DNA from: Phycisphaerae bacterium
GTDB lineage: Bacteria > Planctomycetota > Phycisphaerae > SM23-33
Assembly: GCA_030610965.1 (NCBI GenBank)
Contig: JAUWQU010000076.1
Span: forward strand, 1 to 9,583
Length of the DNA: 9,583 nt
Direction: 5' to 3'
The notes under the pieces are model-generated. The model did no database searches. It was not told the DNA's origin and was given only the letters and a program-made list of their open reading frames with translations. Both the position numbers and the translations under genes were made by a program. This document shows positions 1 through 5,531 of the stretch, one piece after another (the stretch's first letter is position 1; each line of letters begins with the position of its first letter).

Positions 1-677
1 GAGGACGGCGCACGCAGCTGCGGGCCCCGCGTAGCCGGGCCGCCGAGGACGAAGGCGGCGGAAACAACCGCCCTGACGTCGTCCTGCCGGTTCCCATGCA
101 CTGGCTACGCCGTCTGGGTCGCGGCTTCGACCACGCCCGCGCGATCGCCGCCGGCCTGGCCCGAGAGCTGCGCCTGCCGCTTGGCTGCGAGCTTGTCCGC
201 ATCCGCAACACGCCTCCGCAGGTTCACCTGCCCCGCACCCGCCGGCTGGAGAACGTACGCGGCGCATTCGCCGTCCGCTCGCCTGGCGCCATCGCCGGGG
301 CAAACGTCCTGCTGGTCGACGACGTGACCACCACCGGCGCAACCGCCGACGACGCCACGCGGGTGCTGCTCGCCGCCGGCCTGGCGCGAGAGCTGCGCCT
401 GCCGCTTGTCCGCGAACTTGTCCGCGTCCGCAACACGCCGCCGCAGGTTCACCTGCCCCGGACCCGCCGGCTGGAGAACGTACGCGGCGCATTCGCCGTC
501 CGCTCGCCTGGCGCCATCGCCGGGGCAAACGTCCTGCTGGTCGACGACGTGACCACCACCGGCGCAACCGCCGACGAAGCCACGCGGGTGCTGCTCGCCG
601 CCGGCGCGGATCGCGTGACGCTGGCCGTGCTGGCAAAGGCCGAGCCGCCCACGGCGTATGCCCATTGTCGGACATAG
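1..677 (+). CDS. ComF family phosphoribosyltransferase, 5'-truncated, catalytic half tandemly duplicated
   Basis: ComF-type proteins are type I phosphoribosyltransferase-fold proteins linked to natural competence and nucleotide handling in the cytoplasm. The frame is open to the left edge, so the true start lies outside; the ATG at 96 is internal, because the preceding codons read RPDVVLPVP, the usual ComF lead-in to MHWLRRLGRGFDHA. The PRPP-binding loop VLLVDDVTTTGAT is present and so is the family motif RNTPPQVHLPRTRRLENVRGAF. Both occur twice, because a 225-bp (75-codon) segment at 156-380 is repeated in frame at 381-605. The end (AGADRVTLAVLAKA) matches the usual ComF C-terminus, and the stop is TAG at 675-677. 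Family assignment is confident. Whether the duplicated protein folds and works is unknown: a normal ComF has one PRPP loop. Confidence 0.85.
   Translation, partial: GRRTQLRAPRSRAAEDEGGGNNRPDVVLPVPMHWLRRLGRGFDHARAIAAGLARELRLPLGCELVRIRNTPPQVHLPRTRRLENVRGAFAVRSPGAIAGANVLLVDDVTTTGATADDATRVLLAAGLARELRLPLVRELVRVRNTPPQVHLPRTRRLENVRGAFAVRSPGAIAGANVLLVDDVTTTGATADEATRVLLAAGADRVTLAVLAKAEPPTAYAHCRT
156..605 (+). repeat. 225-bp in-frame tandem duplication inside the ComF gene
   Basis: Unit 1 (156-380) and unit 2 (381-605) are each exactly 225 bp. By eye I count 8 mismatches: four change an amino acid (G/V, C/R, I/V, D/E) and four are silent. The 10-mer CGCCGCCGGC stands immediately before unit 1 (146-155), at the junction (371-380) and at the end of unit 2 (596-605). 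That fits an origin by recombination or slippage between short repeats. The even mix of silent and replacement changes suggests drift since duplication rather than a simple assembly copy. Confidence 0.93.
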
Positions 678-714
678 CCCGGCCCCGGCGGCTGTCCGGC
701 CTTTCAGGCATTTT
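669..714 (+). terminator. Possible terminator after the ComF gene
   Basis: CGGACA(ta)GCC at 669-679 can pair with GGCTGTCCG at 690-698, with a two-base bulge. A short GCCT-ttc-AGGC hairpin (699-709) follows, then ATTTTC. The structure overlaps the ComF stop codon. The T-run is short, so termination is a guess. Confidence 0.3.
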
Positions 715-821
715 CTCGCTATTCGGCAGGGCGTCGCGTAGACTTGTAGGATCGTCGCGAGGGAGAATGCCCCCGCCGCGAACGAGGCGAGAGCCGCAGA
801 ATTCAAGCAGACTAACGATAA

Positions 822-826
822 AGGAG
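822..826 (+). promoter_or_regulatory. Ribosome binding site fixing the DUF3467 start
   Basis: AGGAG lies six bases before the ATG at 833 and is the only good Shine-Dalgarno match in this frame, so it decides between the short and long versions of the gene. Confidence 0.75.
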
Positions 827-832
827 CTACGC

Positions 833-1195
833 ATGGCGAAAGAAAGCGAAAACACCCCACCCGACAGCCACATCGAGGAGCAAGCCCGCGAGCAGACAGG
901 CCAGCAGCAGGTGCAGCTTCGTGTAGACGAGTCCGGTATGGCGACGACCTACGCCAACGCCTTCCGCACGAACGGCACGGCCGAGGAGGTCATCCTCGAT
1001 TTCGGCCTGAACCTCGTCGGCCCGCCGGCCCAGCCGGATACAAGCCCGCAGATCCTCTTCAAGGTCAACCAGCGGGTGGTGATGAACTACTACTCCGCCA
1101 AGCGCCTGGCCATCACGCTAAGCCAACTCATCCGCCGCCACGAAGAGCAGTTCGGCGACCTGGAGCTCGACGTCCAGAAGCGCCGCAAGAACTGA
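833..1195 (+). CDS. DUF3467 family protein
   Basis: A 120-aa protein of unknown function. I chose the ATG at 833 over the longer open frame beginning near 665 because AGGAG at 822-826 sits six bases upstream, and the 56 extra residues look like translated intergenic DNA. The N-terminus (about 1-30) is polar and rich in E and Q. The rest follows the DUF3467 pattern: YANAFRTNGTAEEVILDFGLN (about 41-61), then a strand ending in NQRVVMNYYSAKRLAITLSQLI (about 79-100), then the acidic HEEQFGDLELD tail. No signal peptide or membrane segment is visible. It appears to be a single-gene unit: ComF ends 155 bp upstream and a strong terminator lies about 30 bp downstream. The family is confident; the role is not known to me. 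Confidence 0.88.
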   Translation: MAKESENTPPDSHIEEQAREQTGQQQVQLRVDESGMATTYANAFRTNGTAEEVILDFGLNLVGPPAQPDTSPQILFKVNQRVVMNYYSAKRLAITLSQLIRRHEEQFGDLELDVQKRRKN

Positions 1196-1203
1196 CGCGA
1201 TCA

Positions 1204-1305
1204 GCCACAACCAAGCTAAAGCAGGCACCTGTCGGGCATCGCCCCGGCAGGTGTGTTTTTTGTGGTGCGCAGGCTGGAATGTCGCCATTGAGGCCGCCAG
1301 CACTT
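1204..1305 (+). repeat. Imperfect direct repeat, left copy, bracketing the PEP-CTERM module
   Basis: Landmarks shared with 2578-2689, in the same order: GCCACAA (1204), the 29-base terminator hairpin (1225-1253), and a 29-base block at 1277-1305 that matches 2661-2689 at 23 positions. Spacing differs by 1 bp before the hairpin and 9 bp after it. Confidence 0.7.
1225..1261 (+). terminator. Rho-independent terminator of the DUF3467 gene (copy 1 of a repeated hairpin)
   Basis: An 11-bp stem, CACCTGTCGGG paired with CCCGGCAGGTG (one G-U pair), closes a short loop and is followed by TG and six T's (1256-1261). The hairpin at 1225-1253 is identical base for base to 2600-2628 downstream of the PEP-CTERM gene. 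Confidence 0.88.
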
Positions 1306-1474
1306 CCGCGTGGCCTGCACCCAGCCGACCCCTCGGGGCGGTCGGGTCATGCGTCACCGAGAGTGTTTGCCTTGCGACAAGCGGATGACGACGCGGGAGC
1401 CGGGCGGGTACTTTATTCGCAGATAGTAGCAACGATTTGCTCCCATTTTCTCTCTATGCATAACGGGGAAACAG

Positions 1475-1495
1475 TGCTATACTATTGTGTATAGC
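1475..1495 (+). promoter_or_regulatory. Extended -10 promoter overlapped by a palindrome (possible operator)
   Basis: TGCTATACT at 1475-1483 reads as an extended -10 element (TGn plus TATACT); no good -35 is visible at the usual distance. A perfect palindrome, GCTATAC (1476-1482) and GTATAGC (1489-1495) with a six-base centre, covers the -10 and the predicted start of transcription near 1490. That is where a repressor would bind. It points towards the PEP-CTERM gene and implies a leader of roughly 300 nt. Confidence 0.4.
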
Positions 1496-1498
1496 AAC

Positions 1499-1546
1499 CT
1501 CCGCCCGGAGACCGGCGGAGAGCGCAAGCCGGCTGAGCCGCCGGCT
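1499..1546 (+). ncRNA. Candidate structured RNA: two adjacent 7-bp hairpins
   Basis: CTCCGCC (1499-1505) pairs with GGCGGAG (1514-1520) across an 8-base loop, and AGCCGGC (1527-1533) pairs with GCCGGCT (1540-1546) across a 6-base loop. Weaker pairings follow: GGCAGG 1557-1562 with CCTGCC 1588-1593, and GGCCC 1598-1602 with GGGCC 1607-1611. GC-rich DNA forms hairpins easily, so this is a candidate only. Confidence 0.35.
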
Positions 1547-1670
1547 CTACTGTGAGGGCAGGGCGCGAAATCGCTTACATGTTCCTTCCTGCCTGAAGGC
1601 CCCATTGGGCCGGTTTGCCAAGATCGCGCGAATTCCGCGACCGCTTGGGCGTCGCTGAGAATTGAGGTGT

Positions 1671-1743
1671 GCGGTGTTATTCAACCGTGAGTAGTTGGTC
1701 GTTACACCGCGAGAGGGAAATCAAGCCTCCTCGATGAGGAGGC
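1671..1743 (+). promoter_or_regulatory. Paired leader hairpins just upstream of the PEP-CTERM gene
   Basis: GCGGTGT (1671-1677) pairs with ACACCGC (1704-1710) and encloses a smaller stem, CAAC (1682-1685) with GTTG (1694-1697). A perfect 8-bp hairpin follows, GCCTCCTC (1725-1732) with GAGGAGGC (1736-1743), on a 3-base loop. It has no T-run, so it is not a canonical terminator. CCTCCTC is complementary to the GGAG of the binding site at 1776-1785, so alternative pairing could hide or expose that site. This last point is inference. Confidence 0.45.
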
Positions 1744-1775
1744 AAACGAGATTGGCCGGGCTGGGTCCGGTCACA

Positions 1776-1785
1776 AAAGGAGAGG
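1776..1785 (+). promoter_or_regulatory. Strong ribosome binding site of the PEP-CTERM gene
   Basis: AAAGGAGAGG, with the GGAG core six bases before the ATG at 1789. It is the strongest Shine-Dalgarno in the window and fixes the start. Confidence 0.8.
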
Positions 1786-1788
1786 ATC

Positions 1789-2532
1789 ATGAGGGTTAAC
1801 GTTCTTAAACGATTGGCATTGGCAACTGTTGTCTTCACGGTTGTGGCACTTGGCGTTGTTCCAGGCCCAGTGCATGCCTCGGTCATCCAGACGGCTTCGG
1901 GGCTCTCGTCAGTAGGCACCCCCGTGAGTCTTAAGGCCGAACTGGCGATTACCGGAGACACTCTGACGGTGACGCTGGAAAACACCTCGACGGTGGGCAG
2001 TTCAGCTCCCAATGACCTGCTTTCCAGCTATTGTTTCGACATCATCAATAGTGAATCGGTCCGCCCCGCGCTGACATATGTAAGCGCCACCGGCGATGTC
2101 TGGCTGGCCCACGAGAGTTTGGCGGACGTGCTGCAGACGGCCAGCGCAGACCTGAAGGCGGTCAATGCCGAGGACTATACTTGGCAATTCAAGACGTTCA
2201 ATGCCGCTCTAACCCCGTTCCTCGGTTTTGGCCTTGGCACGGTAGGGAACAGCACCCTAACGAACAGTTTCAACGGCAATATCGTCGGCGGGATGGACTA
2301 TTCGATCTACACCGGTGATGTCACGACCAGTAACTTGCAGGAAAGGCTGCTTGTCAAGGGCCCCGTGACTTTCACTTTTTCGGGCGTGAGCGGGTTCTTC
2401 GAATCGGACATCTCCTCCTCATTCGTGTTCGGACTGGGAACCGCCCCTGACACTCTGATTCCCGAGCCTGCCACGATGGCCTTGCTGGCACTGGGCGGGC
2501 TGGCGCTGCTCAAGCGCAAGCGGAAGTCCTGA
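1789..2532 (+). CDS. PEP-CTERM sorted extracellular protein
   Basis: A 247-aa exported protein. Residues 1-31 form a signal peptide: K8/R9, a hydrophobic stretch, then a VHA-S cleavage-like site. Residues 224-247 are a textbook PEP-CTERM tail: IPEP, a hydrophobic helix (MALLALGGLALL), then the basic end KRKRKS. Such tails are recognised and cut by an exosortase (EpsH-type) in the inner membrane, with release to the surface or biofilm matrix. No exosortase is in the window. The middle part (about 32-222) is rich in S, T, G and N, probably beta, and I recognise no domain. Codon use is less GC-biased than in the neighbours, as is common for surface proteins or transferred DNA. It stands alone, with a long structured leader and a terminator about 70 bp downstream. 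Confidence 0.9.
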   Translation: MRVNVLKRLALATVVFTVVALGVVPGPVHASVIQTASGLSSVGTPVSLKAELAITGDTLTVTLENTSTVGSSAPNDLLSSYCFDIINSESVRPALTYVSATGDVWLAHESLADVLQTASADLKAVNAEDYTWQFKTFNAALTPFLGFGLGTVGNSTLTNSFNGNIVGGMDYSIYTGDVTTSNLQERLLVKGPVTFTFSGVSGFFESDISSSFVFGLGTAPDTLIPEPATMALLALGGLALLKRKRKS

Positions 2533-2577
2533 GTTTGCCGAAGGAATCCGCCGCAGACGAAAGTAGTCGGTCCTCAC

Positions 2578-2689
2578 GCCACAATGAAGACGCACGCACG
2601 CACCTGTCGGGCATCGCCCCGGCAGGTGCGTTTTCTATTGCGTCCGGCCATCGCAGTCTCGAATGCCGCCATTGCGGCTGTGGGCACTT
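2578..2689 (+). repeat. Imperfect direct repeat, right copy, bracketing the PEP-CTERM module
   Basis: Counterpart of 1204-1305: GCCACAA at 2578, the identical 29-base hairpin at 2600-2628, and a 29-base block at 2661-2689 with 23 matches. The CCGC-catt-GCGG core here (about 2667-2678) can itself form a small hairpin. Confidence 0.7.
2598..2634 (+). terminator. Rho-independent terminator of the PEP-CTERM gene (copy 2)
   Basis: The same stem-loop as at 1225-1253, here extended by a further CG pair on the outside (CGCACCTG with CAGGTGCG) and followed by TTTT (2631-2634). Confidence 0.85.
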
Positions 2690-2739
2690 AAGGGCACTCT
2701 GCTTTCAGAGCAACTTCCGGCATTTCGAGATTCGCCTTT

Positions 2740-2768
2740 TTGAACGCATGGCTGATCGCGGTTAGACT
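2740..2768 (+). promoter_or_regulatory. Sigma70-type promoter of the GT-C-like membrane protein gene
   Basis: TTGAAC (2740-2745), a 17-base spacer and TAGACT (2763-2768). Transcription would start near 2775, about five bases before the ATG at 2780, leaving no room for a Shine-Dalgarno site; none is visible. Confidence 0.55.
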
Positions 2769-2779
2769 AATGGACCAGC

Positions 2780-5314
2780 ATGTGTGCCGCACAGGCAAAA
2801 CCCGAACCGACCGCCACGCCGACGGATGAGCCGCGGCGCGGATGGGTCGTCGCCGCCGTTGTCGCGCTGGCTATCGCGGCCGGGGCGGCGGTGTTTACCG
2901 AGGCCTTCAACTACGACATCTTCTGGCACCTGGCCTCCGGCGACTGGATGCTCGCTCACGTACGGGTGCTCGGCACGGACCCGTTCAGCATCGACCCGAT
3001 GCCGCAGTGGGTCAATGTCCACTGGCTCTTCCAGGTTATCACCTCCGCCCTTTACGCCGTGGGCGGCTTCGCGGCGCTGGTGGGCCTCAAGACAGTCCTG
3101 GCGATAGCGACGATTGTCGTTCTCGCCTTGTCGTGCCGTCGCGACGCGCCGGTGGCGTGGATCGTCCTGGCCGGGCTGCTGGCGGTGGTGGCGATCGAGA
3201 CCCGCATGAGGGTCCGGCCGGAATCGTTCACGCTGTTCTTCCTGACCGCGACGCTCGCGCTTGTGGAGTCCGTCCGCCGCGGCGCGTCGGCTAGGCGGCT
3301 CTGGCTGCTGCCCGCGATAATGCTGCCGTGGGCGAACATGCAGGGCCTGTACATTCTCGGCCCGGCGGTCTTCTGGTCCGCCGCGGCCGGGGCGGCCATC
3401 GACCGCGGCCTCGGTCGCGACAAGGGCGGCAACCTGCCGACCCGGCGGGCGCTGCTTGCCATGCTCGCGGCCTCGGCTGTGTGCTTCGTGACGCCTTGGC
3501 CCATCCAGACCGCCGTCCAACCGCTGCTGCTCTGGACGCGAATCTCCGGCGAGACCAAGGCGTTCACCTACGGCGTGCTGGAGTTCATACCCACGTGGCA
3601 GTCGGGGTACTTCCTCTACGTCGCCGCAGCATTGCTGGTCCCGGCCGTCATCGCGTGCGCGCTGAACTTCCGCCGCGTGCCAATCGCGCACTGGCTCTGG
3701 CTCGGCGCCATCGGGGCCCTGGCGATAATGGCACGCCGCAACGTCGCACTGACCGGGCCCGTATGCGGATACCTCCTGGCCGTCCACGGCGGGCAGGTGA
3801 TCCGAAGGCTTTTTGCAGGCCATAGCGCCCGAGCCCCGGCCGGCACCGCGAATGTCGCTGGCCGTCGCACACGATCCCTGGCCGGCGCGGCGAACGTCGC
3901 CGCCATCGCACTGGCGCTGGCGTTCGCGGGCGGATGCGCCACCGAACTGCTCTTTAGCCTCCGCGGCTTCGGCCGGCGCTTCGGGTATGCGCTGTATCGG
4001 CCTTACTTTCCGATCGACATCGCCTCGCACCTCGGCTCGATCGAGGCCCGCGGCGACATCCTCTGCGACAACTGGGGCGACGCCGGGACGTTCATATACC
4101 ACAGCCGTCCGCGAAGGCTCTGGATGGACGGCCGGCTCGAGGCGCACACGCTCGAACGCTTCAAGAGCCAGGGCCGCATCGAGCAGGCCCTGCGGAAGCC
4201 CGGCTCGGCCTCGACCGTCGAGCTGCCGAGCGAGGTTCGCTTCATCTACGTGCGAGGTGAGTCTCGCGAGGCCATCACGGCCATGGCTCGCAGCGGGCGC
4301 TACCGCCTGCTGCGCGTCGATGAGACCGGCGTATGCTTCGCCCGCGCCGACTATCCGGGCCGTTTCGACGACGAGTTGCCCGACGGTGACAACCTGGCCG
4401 ACTTCGACCGCCCGCTGACGGCCTCGGGCGCTATCGAAGGCCTGCCCGCCAACGTGCGGCGTTGGTGGCGGCAGAACCCGCCGTCTCGATACTATCCCGT
4501 AGGAGCAACAATGCTCTGGCTGGCGTGGCGGCCCCCCACCGCCGCGCCCGACCCCGACGACCATTTGCGGCCACGAGCAAGCCTGCTGGCCTTGCGATAC
4601 CTCGAAGCCGCCCTCGCCGAGGGCATCTCGCGGCGAGCCACGACGCTTGGCATGCTCGCACAGGCCTACCAACAGCGGGCGCTTCTGGAGGACGTCACGC
4701 CCGACGAGGCCGCGCCCATCGACTTCTGCTCGGCCCGCGCGCTTTACCTTTACAGCCAGATCGACCTGAGCCGCCTGGATGATGAGGATATCCGCGCATT
4801 CGCCGAGCAGCACGTAGACGCGCTGGTGCGCGCCCGCCGGCTCGACGCGGCCGAGCGAGCAGCCGCGGATATGCTTGCCAATGCTCCGTCCAACCTGCCG
4901 GAAAGTAAACTCGCGGCGTGGAAGATGCTCCACAGCCGGCTGGCAGGGCTGGTCCGCATGAGCCGGCAACGGGCTGAAGACCTGCCGGCGGATGGTATGT
5001 CGCGGGCCCGGCAGCTCGCCTCGCCGTCGATAGGCCTGGCCGATCAGGCCATTGCGGAACTCACCGCCGGGCCGCCATCGCCGGAGACTAACGCGCTGCT
5101 GGCAGACCTGCTGCTAAACGCCGGGCGGGTCGGCGCGGCCCGGGAGGCATACGGCAGGGCCGGGGCGAAATCCGCGTGGCGCATTCGGCTTTGCGACTGG
5201 GTGCAGGGCCTCTTCGTCGGCGCCCAGGACACGCCCGCACACTCGCCCGCACAGGCCGCCCGATACGAGGCCCTGCGACGGCGAATCCTGGGCGCCAAAG
5301 CCGCAACCCCTTGA
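2780..5314 (+). CDS. GT-C-like polytopic membrane protein with periplasmic and helical C-terminal domains
   Basis: An 844-aa protein. Residues 1-20 are a short polar cytoplasmic start; about nine hydrophobic segments lie between 22 and 395. After the first comes NYDIFWHLASGDWM (44-57), TDPFS (66-70) and WVNVHWLFQVI (77-87). This is the DxxWHLxxG loop of bacterial membrane proteins related to GT-C glycosyltransferases, where an acidic residue in the first outside loop is catalytic. Residues 425-455 (NWGDAGTFIYHSRPRRLWMDGR) match the conserved soluble motif of the same group, usually WGGYL...DGR. From about 595 on the protein is alpha-helical, Ala/Arg/Leu-rich and TPR-like. The role is probably transfer of a lipid-linked sugar to an envelope acceptor, which is inference. 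The ATG at 2780 is the first start after an in-frame TAA at 2768. Single-gene unit. Confidence 0.72.
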   Translation: MCAAQAKPEPTATPTDEPRRGWVVAAVVALAIAAGAAVFTEAFNYDIFWHLASGDWMLAHVRVLGTDPFSIDPMPQWVNVHWLFQVITSALYAVGGFAALVGLKTVLAIATIVVLALSCRRDAPVAWIVLAGLLAVVAIETRMRVRPESFTLFFLTATLALVESVRRGASARRLWLLPAIMLPWANMQGLYILGPAVFWSAAAGAAIDRGLGRDKGGNLPTRRALLAMLAASAVCFVTPWPIQTAVQPLLLWTRISGETKAFTYGVLEFIPTWQSGYFLYVAAALLVPAVIACALNFRRVPIAHWLWLGAIGALAIMARRNVALTGPVCGYLLAVHGGQVIRRLFAGHSARAPAGTANVAGRRTRSLAGAANVAAIALALAFAGGCATELLFSLRGFGRRFGYALYRPYFPIDIASHLGSIEARGDILCDNWGDAGTFIYHSRPRRLWMDGRLEAHTLERFKSQGRIEQALRKPGSASTVELPSEVRFIYVRGESREAITAMARSGRYRLLRVDETGVCFARADYPGRFDDELPDGDNLADFDRPLTASGAIEGLPANVRRWWRQNPPSRYYPVGATMLWLAWRPPTAAPDPDDHLRPRASLLALRYLEAALAEGISRRATTLGMLAQAYQQRALLEDVTPDEAAPIDFCSARALYLYSQIDLSRLDDEDIRAFAEQHVDALVRARRLDAAERAAADMLANAPSNLPESKLAAWKMLHSRLAGLVRMSRQRAEDLPADGMSRARQLASPSIGLADQAIAELTAGPPSPETNALLADLLLNAGRVGAAREAYGRAGAKSAWRIRLCDWVQGLFVGAQDTPAHSPAQAARYEALRRRILGAKAATP

Positions 5315-5322
5315 TCCTCGAC

Positions 5323-5346
5323 ACCCCTGCTCGCTTTTTCAGGGGT
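5323..5346 (+). terminator. Hairpin with T-run in its loop, downstream of the GT-C-like gene
   Basis: ACCCCTG (5323-5329) and CAGGGGT (5340-5346) form a perfect 7-bp stem only nine bases after the stop. The five T's lie in the ten-base loop rather than after the stem, so intrinsic termination is doubtful; it may protect the mRNA 3' end instead. Confidence 0.4.
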
Positions 5347-5367
5347 CAGTAGGGCTCAAAGGAATGT

Positions 5368-5395
5368 TTGCGGGACACGATCAATGGTACATAAT
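5368..5395 (+). promoter_or_regulatory. Possible promoter of the YkgJ-like gene
   Basis: TTGCGG (5368-5373), a 16-base spacer and CATAAT (5390-5395). The predicted transcription start falls at or next to the ATG at 5402, again suggesting a leaderless mRNA. Confidence 0.35.
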
Positions 5396-5401
5396 GCGTC
5401 T

Positions 5402-5519
5402 ATGGATGAGTTGAAACCCAACGCTCCCTGCCGCGCCGACGACCAGGGGTCCGAGCCGCACCTACCGGACAAAAACGTCTGTCCCAGCAAGGCAATGCCG
5501 ATAACGCTGCCTCACCTGG
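5402..5519 (+). pseudogene. Out-of-frame N-terminal portion of the YkgJ-like gene
   Basis: From the ATG at 5402 the frame reads MDELKPNAPCRADDQG and continues to ...PITLPHL, with mostly G or C in third codon positions, like a real gene. It then runs into low-quality sequence. Removing one G from the GGGG at 5518-5521 joins it smoothly to the cysteine-rich frame (...LPHLGWAALLVLWWGKLRR...) and gives a 149-residue product. I take 5402-5519 as the displaced 5' end of the gene that continues at 5532. Confidence 0.5.
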
Positions 5520-5531
5520 GGCTGGGCGGCT

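Larger units (their letters stand above)
1263..1788. other. Gene-free, hairpin-rich region upstream of the PEP-CTERM gene
   Basis: I see no credible gene in these roughly 525 bases. Short open frames exist (for example 1279-1494) but lack a binding site and coding character. From 1475 on, the DNA is packed with inverted repeats: 1476-1495, 1499-1520, 1527-1546, 1556-1594, 1598-1611, 1624-1640, 1671-1710 and 1725-1743. On the plus strand these would give a long structured leader for the PEP-CTERM mRNA, or a separate small RNA. It matches no riboswitch class that I can defend. Confidence 0.55.

Noticed and set aside
105..860. 251-codon minus-strand frame over the ComF gene
   Set aside because: It mirrors the ComF duplication and spans two genes and their gap; no family resemblance.
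1279..1494. 71-codon plus-strand frame in the long intergenic region
   Set aside because: No binding site, poor coding character, and it ends inside the promoter palindrome.
1505..1600. Resemblance to a cobalamin riboswitch core (GCGCAAGCCGGC ... CTGTGA)
   Set aside because: Isolated matches only. The rest of the consensus and the order of elements do not fit, the downstream gene is not B12-related, and GC-rich DNA gives such matches by chance.
1204..2689. Integron-like gene cassette, given the palindromic repeats and a tyrosine recombinase in the window
   Set aside because: No attC core sites are visible, the hairpins have terminator T-runs, and the recombinase 5 kb away looks like a housekeeping Xer without an integrase-specific domain.
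2535..2765. 76-codon plus-strand frame after the PEP-CTERM gene
   Set aside because: It reads straight through the terminator hairpin and the promoter of the next gene.
2762..4969. 735-codon open frame on the minus strand opposite the GT-C-like gene
   Set aside because: Its product is Arg/Gly/Gln/His-rich low-complexity sequence with no domain. It is the mirror of a GC-rich coding frame, where stop codons are rare on the opposite strand.
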